Below are positions 1-9,050 of a stretch of DNA of 64,000 nt, one piece after another. The stretch's first letter is position 1, and every line of letters starts with the position of its first letter. The DNA lies in contig OY987237.1 of assembly GCA_963920705.1 (NCBI GenBank), positions 3,440,601 through 3,504,600 of the forward strand, in the 5' to 3' direction. The notes under the pieces are model-generated. The model did not search any database. It saw only the letters and a program-made list of their open reading frames with translations, and was not told the origin of the DNA. The position numbers were made by a program, and so were the translations under genes. This DNA is from Odiellus spinosus (lineage: Eukaryota > Arthropoda > Arachnida > Opiliones > Phalangiidae).

Positions 1-121
1 TCTTCCCAGTCCTTTTTCTGCGTTCTTTCTAGCTGACTTAAAAGCCGCTTCGTTTTTGACTTTGAATTTTCGGTTGATTCAGGCAAAAACTCTTCGCGCA
101 ACCGATCTCTTACTTTTCCTC
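1..121 (-). CDS. Partial coding exon at the left edge, unrecognised charged protein
   Basis: Read on the minus strand, one frame stays open from an acceptor at about 122 to the window edge. The acceptor follows a long pyrimidine tract (130-150 region, ending TTCTTCGAG). The predicted peptide is rich in Lys, Arg and Glu, with stretches such as KVRDRLREEFLPEST and LLSQLERTQKKDWE, which is unlike translated AT-rich noise. If the acceptor is at 122 the exon starts in phase 1. An alternative acceptor at about 153 (TTTTTTAG) would start it in phase 2 and add a hydrophobic stretch. The exon runs off the window, so its 3' end is unseen. I do not recognise the family. It could belong with the weak minus-strand exons at 14-16 kb. 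Confidence 0.4.
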
Positions 122-263
122 CTCGAAGAAAGATAAGGCGAAAAAAAGAACACCTAAAAAAGATATCCCAGTCCACATTCATTTTATTGATACATACTTA
201 TCAGAAATCGAATTTGTTTCGAGGTTTCTCTTTAGGCTAGATTAATTTCTTGGAGGTTAATTA

Positions 264-494
264 GGGACTGTCCATAAACCACGTCACGCCTTAATTTTCC
301 TATGGAATACATTCCTGACCTACAAACTTTCCCACGCGTAATGGATGGATACCGTGGGAACACATTTTTCTAAAGAGGATAGAAAATATTTTTGTATAAC
401 AAAAAAAAGTGACATCACAGACCGATGTACCCCTACCCCCCTTGCGTCACAGCCCCTCCCCCAAAATCATGTGATGTAGTTTATGGATAGTCCC
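264..494. mobile_element. Harbinger-like MITE with TTA target duplication
   Basis: Both ends are inverted copies of GGGACTGTCCATAAACCACG (the right copy has a few changes). TTA lies directly outside each end (261-263 and 495-497). A 3-bp TTA/TAA duplication with ends starting GG is the pattern of PIF/Harbinger elements. The 231-bp interior holds no coding sequence, so it is non-autonomous. Confidence 0.6.
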
Positions 495-524
495 TTACGG
501 TAGCCAAGACTCCCATATCGGCTT

Positions 525-570
525 ATTTAAACGCTAAGGAATTTTTTGTTAGGTTGCATTCCCCCTTTAA
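525..570. mobile_element. Right-end fragment of the TTAA MITE family
   Basis: The sequence matches the right arm of the TTAA-flanked family seen complete elsewhere in the window: TTTAAACG, TAAGGAAT, then GGTTGCATTC and CCCTTTAA at the end. No matching left arm is seen nearby, so this is a truncated copy. Confidence 0.45.
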
Positions 571-727
571 AATTATTATTAAAATAGAAGAACTAAAATA
601 TTTAAGGTTAATATTAAGGACCATGGTGGTAAATATAAATATTGAGCACTCGAGATACAAATCACGTGGTTTTTTTATTATTTAAAAGCTAAATGTTGGC
701 GGTGTAAAAGGCCGGGCTTGGTTACAT

Positions 728-1043
728 CAAGAATCCATTCAGGTTCCATAAGAATATGGGAGGGCCGCGATTCAATAACCATCCTCCCAAACTTTGTAGC
801 AAAAGTTCGTCCGCTTCGAATCGATTTTTCAAGTAAATCGCTCCTGACATCTATTATTAACCCGCGCCACTAACGACCTTGACATAATATTTTGGGTAAT
901 AAAAATGGAGCCGACCGAAAAAAGATCTAAGCGTACAAATGTTGCGAAAATTGCTGACGAACTTTTGTTACAAAGTTTGGGAGATTGGTACAAGAGGCTA
1001 AAGCTATGCTCCCATATTCTTATGGAACCTGAATGGATTCTTG
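728..1043 (+). mobile_element. MITE family 1, copy 1, 7-bp TSD GTTACAT
   Basis: This 316-bp element has terminal inverted repeats starting CAAGAATCCATTCAGGTTCC and ending in the reverse complement. GTTACAT is repeated directly outside both ends (721-727, 1044-1050), so the insertion is intact. The interior has no transposase; the 72-residue open frame inside (905-1123) overruns the element and is not a gene. Copies also occur at 23872 (reversed), 34935 and 60785. Confidence 0.85.
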
Positions 1044-1050
1044 GTTACAT

Positions 1051-1569
1051 GTACGACGCGTTTCGGAGAACGATCTCCTTTTTCAAGTACGACAATAATG
1101 AAATATTATGTTTCATTATTTAACATTATATCTATTAAATTTGGACTTTAACACTTTCAGAATTAATAAAAAAAGGGAAGGCCTATTTTGTATTTCATTT
1201 TTTATCAACTAGTAATCGTTTGAAAAAATACCATTATTCTTAGAACCCGGTAGGGTTCTATGTATTGGGCCCATCATCATCTGTAATGCTATTTTGATTT
1301 CCTAAAAAATTCAGTCTCTAGCCAATCAAAACGCTCCATTCTCCCATAGAATAACATTAAAATCGACTCTTTCGAAGACAAGTCCAGTGATTGACAGAAC
1401 TAAAAGAGGAATTATTTGTTACAGATATAATCACTTTTAAATGGTAGAGCAAGGTTCGAATGTTGAACTTTTCAAGTTTCATTTAAAAATATTAAGTCTA
1501 AGTATTTTAAAATTAATTCTAAAGTTGACCCTTTTTTTGGTACTTAGCTGGTTTCGCGCATGGCCAAAT
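1051..1569. other. AT-rich intergenic or intronic DNA
   Basis: No coding exon, RNA gene or repeat structure is visible here. A short copy of CCCATAGAATAACATTA at about 1344 recurs at 1570-1590 and 2060-2075, so part of this stretch is related to the inverted-repeat element just downstream. Confidence 0.4.
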
Positions 1570-2074
1570 CGTAATGTTATTCTATGGGATTTGGTTTTTT
1601 GAAAGTGGCTTACCTTTCAGATTTATTTTCTAATACTTCCGGATATTTTTCAGACTTGGATTTTCCGTGTGGTATGAATTAAGATTCGAGCTTTATTTTA
1701 AGACTAATTTCATAATTTTACACCAATTAGATGGCCCACAATCTATTTATGAAAACGGAGGGAACAACAAGGCGGAGAAATAGATTCGCCAAAAACCTAA
1801 GCCTAATTTGACAAATTAGGCTTAGGTTTTATATGGCTTTTTAAAATCACGAGCACGAGCGCGCGCGCTTGATTTGGAGGCTATGGGTATTGAACTCTAA
1901 TGACTTAATTTCTCCTTCTTCATATTTTTGCCGTTTATAGACTGTGACCAAACTAATCGGTATAAAATTATGAAATTAGTCTTAAAATAAAGCCTGTAAA
2001 ATATTTGGAAGCATTAGAAAATAAATCTGAAAGGTAAGTCTCTTGCAAAAAATCTAAATCCCATAGAATAACAT
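1570..2074. repeat. Inverted-repeat element with a central perfect hairpin
   Basis: The left arm (about 1570-1721) is the reverse complement of the right arm (about 1959-2074), sharing AATAAATCTGAAAGGTAAG, AGTCTTAAAATAAAG and CCATAGAATAACATTA. Between the arms lies a separate perfect hairpin at 1792-1830: 19-bp arms (AAAACCTAAGCCTAATTTG and its complement) with a one-base loop. The hairpin arm resembles the AGGCTTAG core of the TTAA MITEs in this window. The unit is probably a MITE or a pair of nested MITEs. Confidence 0.6.
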
Positions 2075-2161
2075 TAATTTTCAATATCTCCGCCTTAAAA
2101 GTACTCTCCTTTTTAAAAATGAGTGAAATTCCGAACGACTTGCCATTCCGAACGGCAATAA

Positions 2162-4500
2162 GGAAGGTATTAACATCAAAAATAATGAAAAAATTAATTG
2201 GAATTTGGTTTAAAGGACAATGGGGAAAATATAAAGATTTCGCTGCGGCTGTCGGAGGTATTAACATCAAAATTGCTGAAATAATTAATTTAAATTTGGT
2301 TTAAAGGGCAATGGGGAAAATATAAAGATTTCATTGCGGCTGTCGGAGGTATTAACATCAAAATTGCTGAAATAATTAATTTAAATTTGGTTTAAAGGGC
2401 AATGGGGAAAATATAAAGATTTCACTGCGGCTGTCGGAGGTATTAACATCAAAATTGATGAAAAATTTAATTTAAATTTGGTTTAAAGGGCAATGGGGAA
2501 AATATAATGATTTCGCTGCGGCTGTCGGAGGTATTAACATCAAAATTGATGAAAAATTTAATTTAAATTTGGTTTAAAGGGCAATGGGGAAAATATAATG
2601 ATTTCGCTGCGGCTGTCGGAGGTATTAACATCAAAATTGATGAAAAAATTAATTTTAATTGGGTTTAAAGGGCAATGGGGAAAATGTAGAGATCTGACTG
2701 AATCAAGTGAGGCTGCCCCAGCTATTAACATCAAAAATTATGAAAAAATTAATTTTAATTGGGTTTAAAGGGCAATGGTAAAAATGTAGAAATTTGACTA
2801 AATCAAGTGCGGCTGCCCCAGCTATTAACATCAAAAATTATGAAAAAATTAATTTTAATTGGGTTTAAAGGGCAATGGTAAAAATGTAGAAATTTGACTA
2901 AATCAAGTGCGGCTGCCGCAGCTATTAACATCAAAAATTATGAAAAAATTTAGTTTAATTAGGTTTAAAGGGCAATGGTAAAAATGTAGAAATTTGACTA
3001 AATCAAGTGCGGCTGCCCCAGCTATTAACATCAAAAAAACGTAAAAATTAATTTTAATTGGGATTAAAGGGCAATGGTAAAAATGAAGAGATTTGACTGA
3101 ATCAAGTGCGGCTGCCCCAGCTATTAACATCAAAAATTATGAAAAAATTAATTTTAATTGGGTTTAAAGGGCAATGGTAAAAATGTAGAAATTTGACTAA
3201 ATCAAGTGCGGCTGCCGCAGCTATTAACATCAAAAATTATGAAAAAATTTAGTTTAATTAGGTTTAAAGGGCAATGGTAAAAATGTAGAAATTTGACTAA
3301 ATCAAGTGCGGCTGCCCCAGCTATTAACATCAAAAAAACGTAAAAATTAATTTTAATTGGGATTAAAGGGCAATGGTAAAAATGTAGAGATTTGACTGAA
3401 TCAAGTGCGGCTGCCCCAGCTATTAACATCAAAAATAAGGAAAAAATTAATTTTAATTGGGATTAAAGGGCAATGGTAAAAATGTAGAGATTTGACTGAA
3501 TCAAGTGTGGCTGCCCCAGCTATTAACATCAAAAATTATGAAAAAATTAATTTTAATAGTTTAAAGGGCAATGGTACAAATGTAGAGATCTGACTGAATC
3601 AAGTGCGGCTGCCCCAGCTATTAACATCAAAAATAATGTAAAAATTAATTTTAATTGGGATTAAAGGGCACTGGTAAAAATGTAGAGGTTTGACTGAATC
3701 AAGTGAGGCTGCCCCAGCTATTAACATCAAAAATTGTGAAATAATTAATTTTAATTGGGTTTAAAGGGCAATGGTAAAAATGTAGAGATCTGACTGAATC
3801 AAGTGCGGCTGCCCCAGCTATTAACATCAAAAATAATGAAAAAATAAATTTTAATTGGGATTAAAGGGCACTGGTAAAAATGTAGAAATTTGACTGAATC
3901 AAGTGAGGCTGCCCCAGCTATTAACATCAAAAATTGTGAAATAATTAATTTTAATTGGGTTTAAAGGGCAATGGTAAAAATGTAGAGATCTGACTGAATC
4001 AAGTGCGGCTGCCCCAGCTATTAACATCAAAAATAATGTAAAAATTAATTTTAATTGGGATTAAAGGGCAATGGTAAAAATGTAGAGATTTGACTGAATC
4101 AAGTGCGGCTCCCCCAGCTATTAACATCAAAAATAATGTAAAAATTTTTTTTAATTGGAATTAAAGGGCAATGGTAAAAATGTAGAGATTTGACTGAATC
4201 AAGTGCGGCTCCCCCAGCTATTAACATCAAAAATAATGTAAAAATTAATTTTAATTGGGATTAAAGGGCAATGGTAAAAATGTAGAGATCTGACTGAATC
4301 AAGTGAGGCTGCCCCAGCTATTAACATCAAAAATAATGTAAAAAATTTTTTTAATTGGGATTAAAGGGCAATGGTAAAAATGTAGAGATTTGACTGAATC
4401 AAGTGCGGCTGCCGCAGCTATTAACATCAAAAATTATGAAAAAATTAATTTTAATTGGGTTTAAAGGGCAATGGTAAAAATGTAGAGATTTGACTGAATC
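2162..4500. repeat. Two-subfamily satellite, 91-bp then 100-bp units
   Basis: The shared landmark TTAACATCAA recurs at 2170, 2261, 2352, 2443, 2534 and 2625 (period 91), then at 2725, 2825, 2925, 3025, 3124, 3224 and on to 4421 (period about 100). The longer unit differs by about 9 extra bases around GACTGAATCAAGTGCGGCTG. Units carry TTTAAAGGGCAATGG. A three-unit block is repeated almost exactly with a period of 299 bp (2903-3133 and 3202-3432 translate identically), so higher-order duplication has occurred. The open frames inside are repeat artefacts. Confidence 0.95.
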
Positions 4501-4566
4501 ACTTTTTAATGGGCTAGTCTTTTAATATAGAAGTTAACACTTTCGTGTTAGACTGAAGTGACAGAT

Positions 4567-4868
4567 ATTATATCAAAAATGTCTTTGCGAACAAAGACCC
4601 AGAAGGACATGTTATGGCCTTGAATGTCTGAAGTGACAGATATTTAATTTTCTTTTAAAACATTAAATTTAAATACAATTAAATTTTCTTTTAAAACATG
4701 AAATTTAAATACAATTAGATTTTCTTTTAAAACGAAATTTAAATATAATCACAATCTGGCACGATTTAGAGTTTCAAATTTCAATACAACTGATTTTATT
4801 CACTCGGAAATATTTAAGAAAAACATAACAGACGATTTTCTCCCATTGACGCTTAACATTAAATTTCG
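4567..4868 (+). repeat. Inverted arm of a Penelope-like element (plus orientation)
   Basis: This 302-bp segment is an almost perfect reverse complement of 5701-6000; the only difference I see is a 2-base insertion (TTTAGAGTTT against TTTAGTTT). It begins inside the last codons of the GIY-YIG reading frame (DPEGHVMALNV then TGA) and continues through the 3' flank. Repeats that include the end of the open frame, in direct or inverted orientation, are known for Penelope-like elements. Confidence 0.75.
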
Positions 4869-4977
4869 ATAGAAAAATATACTTAATTTAGCTTTGGCTT
4901 TAGGCATAGACTCAAAGTTCTATGATCTGATCTCATACCTTAATTGGATAATGTTTTCTATGGATAATGTTTTCTAT

Positions 4978-5300
4978 GGATAATGCTTTATTATAACTCT
5001 TCGACTTTAGTCGAGGCAATTCGTTCTCGTTCATGTTAGCTTATGAATGCTTATCAAGGAATTTAGAGGGAAAAAAATTCCCCATATTTTAATTTTTAAT
5101 CTAGGTTGCAAACGAACAAACCTAATCCATGGATAATGTTTTATTACAACTCCTCGACTTTAGTCGAGGCAATTCGTTCATGTTAGCTTACGGATGCTTA
5201 TACAAGGAATTTAAAGGGAATAAAAATTCACCATATTTTAATTTTTAACTTGGGTTGCAAACGAACAAACCTAATTCATGGATGTTTTTTTATAACTCCT
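4978..5300. repeat. Tandem duplication, about 150-bp unit
   Basis: Units start with ATGGATAATG at 4978, 5131 and about 5280 (partial). Each unit contains the 6-bp stem hairpin CTCGAC-TTTA-GTCGAG (with one variation), CATGTTAGCTTA and GGTTGCAAACGAACAAACCT. The array lies between the two inverted arms of the Penelope-like element. Confidence 0.75.
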
Positions 5301-5700
5301 AATAACTAATTAGTGGTCCCTTATGGAAATCATCATTTTAATTGTACGGTTTTAATGAAAAGAAAAATGAAAGTATTACAATTTATTTAAAAAGCTTATC
5401 CGCTCTAAAATTCGTCGCTTTGAAATTCTCTCCGCTTGCGCGCGCAATATAGCTTTGAAAGTACAAATTGTTATGGTTTGCGTCGTCTGCTAAGCTAGAA
5501 AAGAAGGTGACTTTAAACGGGCTTTAAAAAACACATTTCCCTTTATCATATACCCATTCCAATAAACCGGCGAGTATTTTTAACGATCCGTTCAATTGCG
5601 AGTCGTGGAAATTCGGGTTAAACTAAGAAAACATAAAGTGGACTCGCGTTATACTGAAAAATAACAGTTCAATACACGTTTTCCCTGAAAAATAATTAAG
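5301..5700. repeat. Interspersed repeat shared with 27.4-27.5 kb
   Basis: The stretch around 5395-5530 (CTTATCCGCTCTA, ACAAATTGTTATGG, CGTCGTCTGCTAAGCT, GGTGACTTTAAA) matches the reverse complement of about 27370-27510. It is a dispersed, non-coding repeat. The rest of the interval shows nothing recognisable. Confidence 0.45.
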
Positions 5701-6000
5701 CGAAATTTAATGTTAAGCGTCAATGGGAGAAAATCGTCTGTTATGTTTTTCTTAAATATTTCCGAGTGAATAAAATCAGTTGTATTGAAATTTGAAACTA
5801 AATCGTGCCAGATTGTGATTATATTTAAATTTCGTTTTAAAAGAAAATCTAATTGTATTTAAATTTCATGTTTTAAAAGAAAATTTAATTGTATTTAAAT
5901 TTAATGTTTTAAAAGAAAATTAAATATCTGTCACTTCAGACATTCAAGGCCATAACATGTCCTTCTGGGTCTTTGTTCGCAAAGACATTTTTGATATAAT
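5701..6000 (-). repeat. Inverted arm of a Penelope-like element (minus orientation)
   Basis: This is the reverse-complement partner of 4567-4868 and forms the 3' end of the endonuclease reading frame plus its downstream flank. The two arms point towards each other with 832 bp between them. Their near identity suggests recent origin or ongoing conversion. Confidence 0.75.
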
Positions 6001-6259
6001 CAATATTGAGCTGACCTTGTTTTTTTATGTACAGGCTTTCAATATATCGTCGTTTGAAATAATTTGATTCTAGTTTTAGAATATATTTGTCCCCCCAATT
6101 AATTTGGTGTTTATTTTCCCACGCGTGAGCGGCCAGGCCATTGTTCATGTCCCTATTTTTAACAGCTCGGGCATGTTCTTGGACTCGCGTATTGAAGGGT
6201 CTTTCAGTTTCGCCTACATAAGAGGAATTGCAATCGTTACACGGGATATTATAAACCAC
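5936..6259 (-). pseudogene. GIY-YIG endonuclease domain of a Penelope-like retroelement, 5' truncated
   Basis: The 107-residue frame reads VYNIPCNDCNSSYVGET near its start. It has the zinc-binding-like CxxC (IPCNDC), the GIY-YIG-type core (YNIPC...SYVGET), an Arg in RPFNTRVQEH, a conserved AAHAWENKHQINW segment (the His and Glu expected in this fold) and the closing YIKNVFANKDPEGH. That is the C-terminal endonuclease of Penelope-like elements, which nicks target DNA for reverse transcription. No ATG begins the frame (GTG at 6257-6259) and no reverse-transcriptase core is present upstream, so this is a 5'-truncated, dead copy. Its last codons lie within the inverted arm. Confidence 0.8.
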
Positions 6260-6490
6260 ACCCGCCGGATTAGCTTTTATGTTCTTGTTGTTAATAATGT
6301 TTTTGGTTGAATTAATAAAATAATATTTAAGGTTAGGATTACGTTTATGAGCCAGATTAATATTTAAATGTTTTAATTGTCAAAAGTTCTAATTGCTCGC
6401 TTTTATTTTTGATGTAGGGGAGGGCTAGATAAAGATCAGTTGTGCTATTAGGGTGGGTGAGGGATTCACATGTTTGAATGTTAGATGTAT
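6260..6490 (-). pseudogene. Decayed linker region of the same Penelope-like element
   Basis: Upstream of the endonuclease frame the minus strand still encodes recognisable pieces such as TDLYLALPYIKNKSEQLEL and INSTKNIINNKNIKANPAG, but with stops and frame changes between them. This is the linker normally found between reverse transcriptase and endonuclease. The homology fades after about 6490. Confidence 0.5.
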
Positions 6491-7101
6491 TTCTGTTAGA
6501 TGTATTCTATAACTAAAATTATATTTGATGATAATCAAAAAAAAATTACAGACCACGTTTGATTCAAGTGCGAATTTAACTCTCGGTAAAAGTTTCAACT
6601 CTTAAAAGAGTAAATTCCTTTTTTCTCTTTCGGTTTTAGCGTGGAAGGGGCCAGTTTTTTTTTTTTTTTTTTTTTGGTTTTTTTCTATCCCAATACATAC
6701 AGTCTTTGCTCGCTTAAGGGTGGGTACTAAAAATGCTTCTACGAAATAGACTTGGATAGGGTGATCGCTATAGCAGCATCTGTTTGCCAAAGACTTATCA
6801 TTCAAGACACAGGCTTGGCATAAAAAAAGCCTTACTGGTAAAGTGTATGCCAATATCAACACTTCTTTTCATATATATAGAGACAGGGCAGATCTTGGCT
6901 CTTTAACGCCCTAGGGCCAATGCTAAAAAAGAACGAGATGCTGAAGCTGTATTTTTACGAAATCGAACTGAGATTTCAATGGGTATAAATCCATCTATGA
7001 TTGAAATATCTTGAAGAGAGAATGAAGCGTAACAAGTGATTTATTTATGTATTATTTATCATTAGGAAATGCCCAGGACCATTAGCAATGATCACCTCAT
7101 C
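6491..7101. other. Non-coding stretch with a poly-T run
   Basis: A run of about 18 T residues lies at 6655-6675. A minus-strand open frame covers 6602-6862, but it includes the poly-T translated as polylysine and has no family resemblance. I see no supported gene here. Confidence 0.35.
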
Positions 7102-7429
7102 CAGGGTTGCCACAGGTCAGGGAAAACAGGGAATTTGAAAATGAAGCAAAAACACCAGGGAAAAGTCAGGGAATTTAAAGATTTTTCAAGAAGCTAGGAA
7201 ATTACAATCATTATCCGCGGAAAAGATTCTTAGCTGATAGTGTCAGTTGTATAGATTAGAACAAAGCTACGCGTGCAACAAAGTTTGGCGAACGCGATTA
7301 TATAAAAAATAAAAGGTTAAAAATTGGGTAGTATTAGCTGAAATGATCAATGAAAATCGTTGGAAAAAGTCAGGGAAAAACCTGCAAAAGTCAGGGAATT
7401 TGAATCTGAATGAAACTGTGGCAACTCTG
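7102..7429. mobile_element. CAGGGTTGCC-ended element, copy A
   Basis: The ends are CAGGGTTGCCACAG and its inverted copy (GTGGCAACTCTG). The interior is built of repeated GTCAGGGAA motifs around a conserved core (TTGTATAGATTAGAACAAAG, then GTTTGGCGAACGCGATTATA). No target duplication is obvious for this copy. The CAGGG end is typical of hAT-type elements, but the superfamily is unproven. Confidence 0.7.
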
Positions 7430-8400
7430 CCATTGTTCTTAGGTACTTAAAGTATTTAGCAGGCAGTCTGAATCTCCTCCTATAAAAATTAAATTAAACC
7501 AATTTTTAACTTGCCTGGAAAGTAGGCTTAACACGAATCCATGAAGAGTTTTAAATCTGACCATTAAACAGTCTCCGGCCCATCACGTGACTTGCTGGCC
7601 CTTTTTTTTTCAACAATAAAACATTTCGAATTAGACTATGGTGGGAGGCAACTTTTGCTGATTGGAGGTTAACTGTTTAACGGCGCGATTTCAAATTATC
7701 CTACCTTTTGAATAAGTTAAAATATTTGTTTATAATTTAAACGTATTTTAATGATAAGAAAATCATTTTTTTGGTCAGGATTCATTATCACTTTACTTTC
7801 CCCCGACTTCCAGTGAAATCTGGGTCTGATTTGAGTGTCAAAAGACAGTGTTTAAATAAAGCGAATAGGACTAAGTTATGACAAGGAGAGATAGCCGGAA
7901 GATGAATGCTTAGAAATGCGCACAAACCCACCTTCTATTGTATTAAATCGGGTTCAGTGTGTATAGATTCTCTTTCGATATTCAAACGAAGCTTTTTATC
8001 GAGCATCCTCAATTCATAGCGACTATCAGATTTTTTATTTCAATTTTATATCAACTATTACATTCTTGGAAAGAGCCTATATTTCTCCTACGAAAGGAGC
8101 TTTAAATATTTGAACTTTGATCCTTTCTAAGACGAAAATTCTCATATTTTCCTTATATCTCGCACCCATGGGCAAATTTAAAAATATCTTACCTTTTAGT
8201 TTTTTGATATTCATCGCGCAGTTTTTATATTTAACTATTATTCTTATACATAGTTAAACCAACCCCCTATACTCGTTACAATTTTCAGAACCATTTTCCA
8301 ATTGTTTTTGAAACAAATATAATTTCAGTTTTCCAAATTACGCGCTTTCTCAAATTCCATTACAATTTTAAATCATATTCAATTTTATAAAAATATTCGA
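7430..8400. other. AT-rich DNA without recognised features
   Basis: No exon with credible splice sites, RNA gene or repeat was recognised in this stretch. Confidence 0.35.
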
Positions 8401-8592
8401 TTAAAGGAATTGTAAAACCCTACAGTTGTTTTTAAAAATCAGGTGACATAGTCATTGACGTCACAATTCCGATGAGAATGACGTCAAACTCGTCGTTAGT
8501 GTAGATTAATTTGTTTACCTTATAGGGGTCTGACGTCAATGACAATCACGCGTATTCTTAAAAAAAAAATCAAGATTTTACAGTTCCTTTAA
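8401..8592. mobile_element. TTAA-flanked MITE with CRE-like palindromes
   Basis: TTAA lies at both ends. The arms (AAAGGAATTGTAAAACCCTA and the reverse complement of GATTTTACAGTTCCTTT) are inverted repeats. Inside, TCATTGACGTCA and TGACGTCAATGA form inverted partners containing the TGACGTCA motif, plus another near-copy, AATGACGTCAAA. The element is 192 bp with no coding sequence. Confidence 0.6.
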
Positions 8593-8699
8593 TACGGAAA
8601 AAGTCGCTATTTAAAGTTATTATTGAAATTATTTATTATTACCAGAAGTCTATTAAAAATTAGCATCGGGGAAGTTAACATCATACTCTAGTCTTTGAT

Positions 8700-9050
8700 T
8701 TAAGGGAGAATGCAACCTAACAACGAAGGATTTTTTATAAATTCCTTATCGTTTAAATAATCCTAAAACAACAGCACTTAAAAACAAATATTAAACTAGA
8801 AATAAATTAAAAATTTACCATCAAATTAGGCTTAGCTGGATTCATGATGATATCCTGAACTCCAATGACATTGATCATGAGATCCCGCATTCCCCATATA
8901 AGAGCCATCGTGATCAATGTCATTGGTAGCTAGTCCTAATACGGGGAGTTCAGTTGATCTCCATGAATCCAGCTAAGCCTATTTTGATGGTAAGTTTTAA
9001 ATTTATTTGTAGTTTAATATTTGTTTTTAATTTTGTTTACTGTTGGCACT
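8700..9050. mobile_element. Palindromic TTAA MITE, right end incomplete
   Basis: The left end is TTAAGGGAGAATGCAACCTA. The long inner arms are inverted partners: CATCAAATTAGGCTTAGCTG to AGCTAAGCCTATTTTGATGG, and AATATTAAACTAGAAATAAA to TTTATTTGTAGTTTAATATT. The outer right end is missing here; a diverged piece (ATCGATAAAA, TTGCATTCTC) occurs near 9540-9575. Related complete copies are at 49281-49633 and 23221-23423. Confidence 0.6.

Noticed and set aside
1440-1475. tRNA B-box-like GGTTCGAATG
   Set aside because: No A box, cloverleaf or 3' flank consistent with a tRNA or a tRNA-derived SINE.
4500-6300. Hammerhead ribozyme in the Penelope-like repeats
   Set aside because: No CTGATGA core paired with a GAAA box was found on either strand by eye.
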